From Kordiimonas sediminis (GTDB taxonomy: Bacteria > Pseudomonadota > Alphaproteobacteria > Sphingomonadales > Kordiimonadaceae), in assembly GCF_014656395.1 (NCBI RefSeq), contig NZ_BNCI01000001.1:1461893-1525892 (forward strand): a stretch of DNA of 64,000 nucleotides. Direction: 5' to 3'. Below, one piece after another: positions 56,612-64,000 of this stretch. The notes under the pieces were generated by a model that ran no database searches, was not told where the DNA came from, and worked only from the letters and a program-made list of their open reading frames with translations. The position numbers and the translations under genes are program-made. How positions within the stretch are numbered: the first letter of the stretch is position 1; each line of letters begins with the position of its first letter.

Positions 56612-59056
56612 ATGTTTTTAAACTACGTAAAAATTGCCCTCAGAAATATTCTGAAGAATAAGCTGTATGCAGCGATTAATATTCTGGGGCTCGCCATTGG
56701 TCTGACCGTCTATTTGTTTGGCGGTATTGTGGCTGAGTATGAGTATAATCATGACACCATGTTTCCGAAACATGAGCGTACTTTTACCATCGGGTCAATA
56801 TTGTCGCCGACTGCGAATATCGGCGTTAACGAGTTAAACAATACCTACACTGCGATGGGGCCGCTGATCAAAGCGGATGTGGAAAGTGTGGAAGAGGTGG
56901 CTCGGACTGTGCGCCGTGGCTATCTGGTGACGAATGGTGACAAGCACTTCTACAAGGATATCCAGTTCGCAGATAAGGAACTGACCTCTATCTTCGACTT
57001 TACCTATATTCACGGTGATGCTTCTGCACTTTCTGACCCGCGCGGCATGATTATCACGGCATCAGCTGCCACGCAGATATTTGGTACAACTGATGTTGTT
57101 GGGGAAACTATCCTCCTTAATCATGAAGAGGATCTTCGTGTACGGGCGGTTGTCGAGGACCTTCCGCAAAATTCACACTTCAACAGCTTCTTTATCATTG
57201 ACCAAAAAGTTGAGTTTTTCGTGCCGCTTGAAGCGCTGAACCGTATGGCAGAATGGGACCTGAACGGTAACTGGAATAATTTGTCAGGTGGCAACTATGT
57301 GTATGTCCTGATGAAGGACAAGACACCTGTAGCTGAGGTGACGCGTCTTGTTGATGAAGTCTATAAAAATCATGCTGATCAGGAAATGCAGGAAACCTTC
57401 ATTACCGGCATGAAAGCAAGGGCACTGAAAGAGACGAATACTGCTGTTTGGGATATGATCGGTATGCCTGCCATTGAGACAGTTCAGTTACTGGGTGTGT
57501 TGGTTCTGGTTATTGCGATTGTGAATTACACCAACCTGGCAACTGCACAAAGCATGGGCCGTGTCCGCGAAGTTGGAATGCGCAAGACGCTTGGCGCCTC
57601 ACGCAAGCAACTGTTGCTGCAGTTTCTGATTGAAAGCGTAACTATTGCGACTGTGGCGATGGTAGTGGCGATTGTTTGTCTTGAACTACTTGTGCCACTT
57701 TTCAATGATGCCACGGGCAAGGTAGTTAGTTTTAATTACCTGCAAACCTTACCGTGGCTGGTGACAACAACACTCGTGGTCGGTTTCTTTGCCGGGCTAT
57801 ACCCCAGTTATCTGATCACAAAGGTATCACCGATTGATGCCTTGAAAGAAATGACCCTGAAAGGTGGCAGGGGGAGCTGGTTCCGGTCCTTGATGATTGG
57901 TACACAGTTTATGTTGTCCATCTTCATGCTGGCCGTTGTATTGATCGTGTTTTTCCAAAACAAGAAAGTGGAGGAAAGCAGCAATATTTACCCCAAAGAA
58001 GAAGTGCTGGTACTGAAGCGTCTGAATGTTGAAAGCATACGGGAGCGGGAAGAAACCCTGCGTCAGGAACTGTTGAATATTCCAGAAGTGGAATCCGTCT
58101 CATTCGCTACACAGGTACCATTCGAACAGTCTAACAGTACTTTCTCTGTAACGCCTACCAAAGGGGATGAAGCCGCGAAGTTTCAGGTGAACCAGCTTGA
58201 TACTGATCATGACTTCATGAAAACCTTTGATGTTCCATTTGTTGCTGGCCGTGACTTTGACCGGGCTATTAGCGCAGATGTTCGCACTAGCACAGATGTA
58301 CGCCGGTCGAATGTAATCATCAACGAAATGGCTGCACGGAATCTTGGATATGCACGTGCTGCTGATGCCGTTGGACAGACATTCTGGGGGCTGCAGTCAG
58401 AGGAAGAAGACGCACCAGCCGCCATGCAGTTTGATATTATTGGTGTAGTGGAAGATCAAAATATTCTTGGTCTCCATAATGATATGAAAGCCTGGATTTT
58501 CGCGATTGACCCTGTTCGCCACTTCTATGCAGCAGTGCGGATCAATCGTACGGCTGATGCTTCGGTTATCCTGAAGGTTGAAGACGTCTGGAAGCAGGTT
58601 ATCCCTGAGTACCCAATCGAGCATGACTTCCTAGTTGGTATGTTCAATGACGTTTATCAGATCTATAAAGCCATGAATTCTGTTCTTGCCGGGTTTGCTT
58701 TTATGGCCCTGTTGTTGGCGCTGATTGGTTTGTTTGGTCTAGCAGCTTTCATGGCACGTGGCCGGACCAAGGAATTGGGCATCAGAAAAGTCCTGGGTGC
58801 ATCAATCCCGCAGTTGGTGAAGCTTTTGATCTGGCAGTTCTCTAAACCAGTTATGTGGGCAATTTTGGTGGCCTTGCCACTCGCCTACTTCGCATCAGAT
58901 ATGTATCTGAACTTCTTCGCAGACAGGATTAACACACAGATTGTCCTTATTCTGGTTGCGGGTGCTGTTGCGGTTTCCATGTCATGGGGGGTGATCGGGC
59001 TGCATGCGATTAAAGTGGCACGCGGTAATCCAATTACGGCACTGCGGTACGAATAA
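56612..59056 (+). CDS. FtsX/MacB-type ABC permease 2
   Basis: This 814-residue paralogue of permease 1 has the same eight-helix double-module plan: NYVKIALRNILKNKLYAAINILGLAIGLTVYLFGG at the start, REVGMRKTLGASRKQLLLQFLIES in the first FtsX domain, KELGIRKVLGASIPQLVKLLIWQFSKP in the second and NPITALRYE at the end. The periplasmic domains differ clearly from permease 1, which suggests different substrates or partners. GAGGAAA precedes the ATG. Confidence 0.93.
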   Translation: MFLNYVKIALRNILKNKLYAAINILGLAIGLTVYLFGGIVAEYEYNHDTMFPKHERTFTIGSILSPTANIGVNELNNTYTAMGPLIKADVESVEEVARTVRRGYLVTNGDKHFYKDIQFADKELTSIFDFTYIHGDASALSDPRGMIITASAATQIFGTTDVVGETILLNHEEDLRVRAVVEDLPQNSHFNSFFIIDQKVEFFVPLEALNRMAEWDLNGNWNNLSGGNYVYVLMKDKTPVAEVTRLVDEVYKNHADQEMQETFITGMKARALKETNTAVWDMIGMPAIETVQLLGVLVLVIAIVNYTNLATAQSMGRVREVGMRKTLGASRKQLLLQFLIESVTIATVAMVVAIVCLELLVPLFNDATGKVVSFNYLQTLPWLVTTTLVVGFFAGLYPSYLITKVSPIDALKEMTLKGGRGSWFRSLMIGTQFMLSIFMLAVVLIVFFQNKKVEESSNIYPKEEVLVLKRLNVESIREREETLRQELLNIPEVESVSFATQVPFEQSNSTFSVTPTKGDEAAKFQVNQLDTDHDFMKTFDVPFVAGRDFDRAISADVRTSTDVRRSNVIINEMAARNLGYARAADAVGQTFWGLQSEEEDAPAAMQFDIIGVVEDQNILGLHNDMKAWIFAIDPVRHFYAAVRINRTADASVILKVEDVWKQVIPEYPIEHDFLVGMFNDVYQIYKAMNSVLAGFAFMALLLALIGLFGLAAFMARGRTKELGIRKVLGASIPQLVKLLIWQFSKPVMWAILVALPLAYFASDMYLNFFADRINTQIVLILVAGAVAVSMSWGVIGLHAIKVARGNPITALRYE

Positions 59057-59085
59057 ACCAGACGCTTGATCTGGAAATATTATAA

Positions 59086-59106
59086 GGGAGAGGGCTAACC
59101 TCTCCC
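59086..59106 (+). repeat. Hairpin between permeases 2 and 3
   Basis: GGGAGAGG and CCTCTCCC form a perfect 8-bp stem around GCTAA, 20 bases before the permease 3 start. There is only GTT after it, so it is not a typical terminator. Confidence 0.7.
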
Positions 59107-59126
59107 GTTAACGAGACGAGGAAAAA

Positions 59127-61559
59127 ATGCTGCAAAGTTATATAAAAATCGCCATCAGAAATCTCTTTAAAAACAGGCTGTATGCCGCGATTAATATCAT
59201 TGGGCTTTCGATTGGGCTTGCAGTGTTTTTACTAAGCACGATCATTGTCGACTATGAACGTAATCATGATCATATGTTCGCCAATCGTGATCAGATTTTT
59301 ACCGTAAGCACTGTTTATGACCCCAGTGCAAACCAAGGTAGCGCTGAGAGTAGAGGCGTGCATTTGGCGATGAAACCGCTGGCTGAGGCGCAGATGCCTG
59401 AGCTGACAGGTGTTTCCCGGCGGATGATGTTTGAAACATTGATGCGGATTGAGGATGCATCCTTTTATCAGGATATTCATTTTGTCGATCCAGACTTTAC
59501 TAAAATGTTTGATTTCTCATACATTTACGGCACAGCAGAAAGTCTGACAGGTCCTTCTCAGATTGTTGTGACCGATGAAATGGCAGAGAAATATTTTGGC
59601 CGCGTAGACGTTGTCGGGGAAACAATCAGGCTAGTTTCGCAGTCTTCTGAAAATCCTATGCAGATTGTTGCTGTGATCGAAAGCCTGCCTGCTGATACGC
59701 ATTTCAACTCCGTTATTGGATCAGATGAAAGATTGGGTATTTTTGCGCTGGTCGATACGATTGACCTGATTACAGACACGCTAAATCCGAATGAGAATTG
59801 GAGCCATTTGTCATCTGATTTTATGCTCTATGTCATGACGGACGGGACTGTTTCACAGGACAAGCTTGATCGCGATTTGACCATGGTTTTCAATGAAAAT
59901 GCACCGGTTTCTGAAAATGAGTTTGTCGCAAGCCTGAAAGCACGTCCACTGAAAGATGCCAACCTTTCCGTATGGTACACAACAGGAGTTCCTGTAGTGG
60001 AGACAATGGAAATCCTGGGCATTGTGGTGCTGGCAATCGCCATAATAAATTATGCCAATCTGGCAACTGCGCAAAATATGGGCCGGTTTCGCGAAGTGGG
60101 TATGCGTAAAGCGCTTGGTGCCTCTCGCCGTCAATTGCTTATTCAGTTTTTTCTGGAGTGTCAGAGCATCGTCGTACTTGCGATGATTGTATCCCTGGCC
60201 ATCATTGAGATGGTTATCCCGTTTTTCAATGAAAGTCTGGGGCGGGTAGTTGCCGTTGATTACGTAACAATCCTGCCGCTTTTGATTGGGACCACTGTGG
60301 GTGTGGGGCTGCTTGCCGGGGTCTATCCAGCGATATTGATCACCCGGGCGACCCCATCCGATGCACTGCGCAATTTGATGCAGATGGGTAATCGCGGTGC
60401 ATTGTTCCGGACAATCATGATCGGGACACAGTTTACCTTGTCGATTATCATGATGGCGCTGGTTCTGGTTGTCTATATCCAGAACGGTAAGGTACTGAAA
60501 GACAGTGAGATTTTCCCGAAATCCCAAGTCGTGAACATTCAGCGTATTGATAATGATGCGATTATGGAGCGGATGGATACCTTCATGACCGAGGTCGAGA
60601 AGTTGCCCGATGTTGAGTATGTTGCGCTGTCATCGCAGGTGCCATATCGCCAGCAGAACTGGACATGGGATGTCACCAGTGTGAAGGGCGACATGGAAAA
60701 CAAAATTGGCGTGAATTCTATGAATGTGTCGCATGATTTCATGACGCTGTATCAGATCCCCATTGTCGCAGGCCGTGACTTTTCCCGCGACGTAAGTGCG
60801 GACGAAACAAAAGCAGGCGCCACGGGGGCAAACGTTCTGATTAATGAAATGGCCGCGCAGAACCTGGGCTATGCAACGCCCGAAGACGCCATCGGTCAGA
60901 CCTTTTATTCTGCTAATGATGATTCCTATATGTTGCGTATCATCGGGGTGACTGAAAACCGGAACATACTGGGCTTACAAAACCATCTGAAACCTTTTGT
61001 CTTCCGCATTCGCAATCTGGGATACCGACATGTGTCTGTCCGGCTGCGTGAAGGTGCAAACGCGTCCACACTGAATGATCTGGAAGACATATGGCGCGAA
61101 ATCAATCCTGACTTCCCGTATGTTTGGGACTTTCTGGATGCGGAATTTGAAGACAATTTCAGCATGATGCGCAGCGTTAATATGGCGATTGCAGGGTTTG
61201 CAGCGGTTGCTGTGTCGCTGGCATTGTTCGGTCTGTTTGGTCTAGCCGCTTTCCAGGCTGAGCAGCGCACGCGCGAGATTGGCATCCGTAAAGTACTTGG
61301 AGCAGGACTGAAAAATATTGTTCCCATGTTGCTGATCCAATTCTCCAAGCCTGCAATGTGGGCTGCACTTGTTGCCGTTCCGGCGGCTTATTATGCCTCT
61401 GATCAATATCTGGCGTATTTCGCGGACCGTATTGCAGGTGTTGTGCCGCTGATCATGGGCGCGGGGTTTGTGGCTGTTCTGCTGGCCTGGGTTACCATTG
61501 CGGTACACGCCTTTAAAGTGGCCAGACAAAACCCGATCAAAGCACTGCGCTATGAATAA
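59127..61559 (+). CDS. FtsX/MacB-type ABC permease 3
   Basis: This 810-residue paralogue is closest to permease 2 in the N-terminal region (SYIKIAIRNLFKNRLYAAINIIGLSIGLAVFL) and in REVGMRKALGASRRQLLIQFFLE. The second FtsX domain has REIGIRKVLGAGLKNIVPMLLIQFSKP and the chain ends NPIKALRYE. The eight helices and two periplasmic domains are intact. GAGGAAA precedes the ATG. Confidence 0.93.
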   Translation: MLQSYIKIAIRNLFKNRLYAAINIIGLSIGLAVFLLSTIIVDYERNHDHMFANRDQIFTVSTVYDPSANQGSAESRGVHLAMKPLAEAQMPELTGVSRRMMFETLMRIEDASFYQDIHFVDPDFTKMFDFSYIYGTAESLTGPSQIVVTDEMAEKYFGRVDVVGETIRLVSQSSENPMQIVAVIESLPADTHFNSVIGSDERLGIFALVDTIDLITDTLNPNENWSHLSSDFMLYVMTDGTVSQDKLDRDLTMVFNENAPVSENEFVASLKARPLKDANLSVWYTTGVPVVETMEILGIVVLAIAIINYANLATAQNMGRFREVGMRKALGASRRQLLIQFFLECQSIVVLAMIVSLAIIEMVIPFFNESLGRVVAVDYVTILPLLIGTTVGVGLLAGVYPAILITRATPSDALRNLMQMGNRGALFRTIMIGTQFTLSIIMMALVLVVYIQNGKVLKDSEIFPKSQVVNIQRIDNDAIMERMDTFMTEVEKLPDVEYVALSSQVPYRQQNWTWDVTSVKGDMENKIGVNSMNVSHDFMTLYQIPIVAGRDFSRDVSADETKAGATGANVLINEMAAQNLGYATPEDAIGQTFYSANDDSYMLRIIGVTENRNILGLQNHLKPFVFRIRNLGYRHVSVRLREGANASTLNDLEDIWREINPDFPYVWDFLDAEFEDNFSMMRSVNMAIAGFAAVAVSLALFGLFGLAAFQAEQRTREIGIRKVLGAGLKNIVPMLLIQFSKPAMWAALVAVPAAYYASDQYLAYFADRIAGVVPLIMGAGFVAVLLAWVTIAVHAFKVARQNPIKALRYE

Positions 61560-61575
61560 CGATAGGCAAAGACGT

Positions 61576-61602
61576 ATTTAGGTGCTGTTGAGCAGCATAA
61601 AT
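61576..61602 (+). repeat. Hairpin between permeases 3 and 4
   Basis: ATTTA-gg-TGCTG-ttgag-CAGCA-TAAAT: a ten-pair stem with a two-base bulge in the gap before permease 4. No T-run. Confidence 0.6.
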
Positions 61603-61628
61603 GGTCAAGAAGTTGAAAGGGAAACAGG

Positions 61629-64000
61629 ATGATTAGGCATTATCTTAAAATTGCTGGGCGTGCGATGGCACGCAACAAGCTGTTTTCCTTTTTGAATATG
61701 GCTGGGCTGGCTATTGGACTGGCTGCTTTTATCCTGATTACGCTTTTTGTACATAATGAGTTTTCGTGGGACGACCACTGGCAGCGGTCTGAAGATATCT
61801 ACCGGGTTGAGGGAACAATTACCTTTCCTGTTCGGGAAGACCGTCCCACACCGAATGCACCGGGACCGGTCAAAGACCTGTTGGAGCAATCCTTCTCAGG
61901 GGTCGAGGCGATTGCGCGCCATATTGTTTATCCAACCACTGTGAAGGTCGGGGAAACACTGTATGCACAGCAGGTCATCCATGCTGACAATGGTTTTATG
62001 GACTTCTGGAACGTACCATTGCTGGCAGGAGATAGCGGTCAGGCACTCTCTGACCCTTCTGGTGTTATTATCAGCGAACGCCTGGCACGTACCTACTTTA
62101 CAAACACAGTGGCTCTGACGGATGTCTTAGGCAGCACGATTTCGGTCAATATCCAGGGGCAGATGAAGATGTTCCGCATCACTGGTGTGGCGAAAAACCC
62201 TGCCGATACCACGCATGCGCCTATGGATATGATTGTGCGGTTCAATCGTCAAAATTTTGACGGCGCTCGCTGGTTCAGTGATGGCTGGCGGTCAAACCCC
62301 TGGAAGACCTATATTCGGGTTGCGCCGGACGTGGATGTTGCCGCGATGGAGGCAGAATTGCCAAAATTGCTGGAGGCTGCCATGCCGCCAGCTGCAGCCG
62401 ATCAGGACCCAGCACGGCGCAGGGGGCTGGTGCTGGATTTGCGTGCGGTTGGGGATATCCATCTTTACGGCAACGATTCTTCTGCGGATGTATCATCATT
62501 ATACGGCATGTTGGCGATTGCCTTTTTGATCCTGCTGATCGCGGTGATAAATTTCCTGAATTTGTCGATGGCGCGGGTGGCCTACAGATCGCGTGAGGTC
62601 GCAGTACGAAAAGTCGTGGGTGCAGGTAATACACAGATTATGCAGCAGTTCCTGGGGGAATCTGTTTTGTTCGCCTTTGTCTCTCTTCTGCTCGCACTGG
62701 TCATGGTTGAAGTCAGTTTGCCGTATTATAATGCCTTTCTGAATGCTGTGATTGAAATTGACTTTTTGGCAGAGCCACTAGTCTTAGTGCTTATTCTGTT
62801 GCTTGGACTGGGCGTCGGGCTGAGTGCTGGTAGTTTCCATGCCTTGTATTTCGCATATCTGAAGCCAGGTGAGGTGCTTTATAACAATAGCAGTGATAAC
62901 CCAGGAGGCAGTTTCTTCAGAAAGGTGCTGGTTGTGGGCCAGTTCACGATCGCCATTGCCCTGATGACGGTTGCTGTGTTTGTAAACAGGCAAATCGAAT
63001 ATGCCAGTCGTGTTGACCTTGGGTTTGATGACCAAAACCTGCTGGTGGTCAGCGGAGTAACGGCTGATGTGTCTGATACTTTTAAGCAGACACTGCTATC
63101 AAGTCCCTTCATTTCAGCGGTTGGGCGGTCGTCGGATGTGCCAACAGAGGGCAGTGAAGATCGACTTCAGATTTTGCCGAACGCAGGGGGCGAGAAGGTC
63201 ACCTTGGATGGTCTTCCAATCGGTCCGGACTTTTTCAGCGTTTATAATATTCCGCTTGCTGCAGGTCGGTACCTGACCAACGCAGAGCCAGATATTCTGC
63301 GCAGTCGTCTAGAAGAGGGTGAATACCGCGGCGCTGCAAATATCCTGATTAATGCTGCGGGTGCCAAGGTGCTGGGATTTGATACGCCTGAGGCAGCGGT
63401 GGGCTACGTTGGTCAGGTTAATCTATCGACCTCCCTGGCATTTGAAGGGCGTATTGTCGGTATTGTCCAGGATTTTCACTTTGATAGTCTACGCAGTGCG
63501 ATCCGGCCTGGCGTCTATTATGTAGATCAGATGCGCATACCTGACATGACACTGCGCATTGACAGCAAAAACAGAGACGCCGCTATCAGCGTCCTTGAGG
63601 AAGCGTGGCGTGAATTTTTCCCAAGTGACTTACTGGCATACCGTGAGATGACCCAGATGGTGGAAGACCAGTATCAGCTTGATATGCGTCTTGGGACAAT
63701 GCTGACCGGTTTTACAATTCTGGCATTTGTAATTTCCTGTCTTGGGCTTTATGGCCTGGCAGCCTTCATGATTGAACGCCGGACCAGGGAAATAGGCATA
63801 AGGAAAGTTTTGGGCGCTGCGGTGCCGGATATTATGGGACTGCTTCTGTGGCAGTTCTCAAAGCCAATTTTAATAGCCATTCTGATTGCAGGACCGTTTG
63901 CCTTTCTGTTTCTGCAGGACTGGCTGCAGGCATTTGCCTACCGCATTGATCTGACACTGCTGCCGTTCATCGGGGTATGTTCGGCGACGCTGATGATAGG
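61629..64000 (+). CDS. FtsX/MacB-type ABC permease 4 (partial, C-terminus beyond window)
   Basis: About 790 codons are seen before the window ends. It starts HYLKIAGRAMARNKLFSFLNMAGLAIGLAAFILITLF, more like permease 1 (EFSWDDHW resembles ELNYDTFW) than 2 and 3. The first FtsX domain has REVAVRKVVGAGNTQIMQQFLGES. The second has REIGIRKVLGAAVPDIMGLLLWQFSKP. Only the last helix and C-terminal motif are missing. GGGAAACAGG precedes the ATG at 61629. Further permeases may follow outside the window. Confidence 0.92.
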   Translation, partial: MIRHYLKIAGRAMARNKLFSFLNMAGLAIGLAAFILITLFVHNEFSWDDHWQRSEDIYRVEGTITFPVREDRPTPNAPGPVKDLLEQSFSGVEAIARHIVYPTTVKVGETLYAQQVIHADNGFMDFWNVPLLAGDSGQALSDPSGVIISERLARTYFTNTVALTDVLGSTISVNIQGQMKMFRITGVAKNPADTTHAPMDMIVRFNRQNFDGARWFSDGWRSNPWKTYIRVAPDVDVAAMEAELPKLLEAAMPPAAADQDPARRRGLVLDLRAVGDIHLYGNDSSADVSSLYGMLAIAFLILLIAVINFLNLSMARVAYRSREVAVRKVVGAGNTQIMQQFLGESVLFAFVSLLLALVMVEVSLPYYNAFLNAVIEIDFLAEPLVLVLILLLGLGVGLSAGSFHALYFAYLKPGEVLYNNSSDNPGGSFFRKVLVVGQFTIAIALMTVAVFVNRQIEYASRVDLGFDDQNLLVVSGVTADVSDTFKQTLLSSPFISAVGRSSDVPTEGSEDRLQILPNAGGEKVTLDGLPIGPDFFSVYNIPLAAGRYLTNAEPDILRSRLEEGEYRGAANILINAAGAKVLGFDTPEAAVGYVGQVNLSTSLAFEGRIVGIVQDFHFDSLRSAIRPGVYYVDQMRIPDMTLRIDSKNRDAAISVLEEAWREFFPSDLLAYREMTQMVEDQYQLDMRLGTMLTGFTILAFVISCLGLYGLAAFMIERRTREIGIRKVLGAAVPDIMGLLLWQFSKPILIAILIAGPFAFLFLQDWLQAFAYRIDLTLLPFIGVCSATLMI

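Noticed and set aside
60000-60527. Part of a 224-codon minus-strand frame inside permease 3
   Set aside because: Antisense shadow; the plus-strand permease is certain.

Overview
The window is a 64-kb piece of an alphaproteobacterial chromosome with a GC content near 50%. The evidence for this is the gene order mdh-sucCD-sucAB-lpd, sdhCDAB and ffh-rpsP-rimM-trmD-rplS-leuCD-leuB-asd, a COQ9-type ubiquinone protein, a short flagellin and an NtrY-like kinase. The overall look (tandem secreted S9 peptidases, moderate GC, FtsX-type permease batteries) would fit Kordiimonadales or a neighbour, but that is inference and not established here. Most of the window is conserved core genome. No tRNA, rRNA, insertion sequence, prophage or CRISPR array was seen.

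Layout, left end. A partial thiamine-diphosphate enzyme and a saccharopine-dehydrogenase-like protein (minus strand) are divergent from an Lrp/AsnC regulator. Next come a lone flagellin with a structured leader, a DSP/tyrosine phosphatase, the AFG1/ZapE ATPase, two tandem PAP2-type membrane phosphatases and a convergent 2OG-Fe(II) oxygenase. From 9.3 to 18.1 kb lies the TCA block mdh-sucC-sucD-sucA-sucB-lpd, closed by a strong terminator. A split Ada system (Ada/AraC sensor plus separate O6-methylguanine methyltransferase), COQ9-xerC-small membrane protein, rpsU, a DUF2189 membrane protein and dapF-mtaB-ftsY follow.

Layout, middle. A DASS-family carboxylate transporter is divergent from a membrane hybrid histidine kinase. 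The translation/SRP block ffh-rpsP-rimM-trmD-rplS is followed by leucine and aspartate-family biosynthesis (leuC-leuD-leuB-asd). A GAF-type histidine kinase lacks its phospho-accepting histidine. Two secreted S9 peptidases and sdhCDAB complete this part.

Layout, right end (48.7 to 64 kb). This is the most interesting region: an NtrY-like kinase and a sigma-54-dependent response regulator on the minus strand, divergent from a HlyD-type adaptor, a LolD/MacB-type ATPase and four consecutive ~800-residue FtsX/MacB permeases, the last cut by the window end. The divergent gap holds a near-consensus -24/-12 promoter and three tandem 18-bp dyads that look like activator sites. Each gap around the permeases carries its own hairpin. 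Together these read as a two-component, sigma-54-controlled envelope export or stress-response system with several alternative permeases for one ATPase. Its substrate cannot be told from the sequence.
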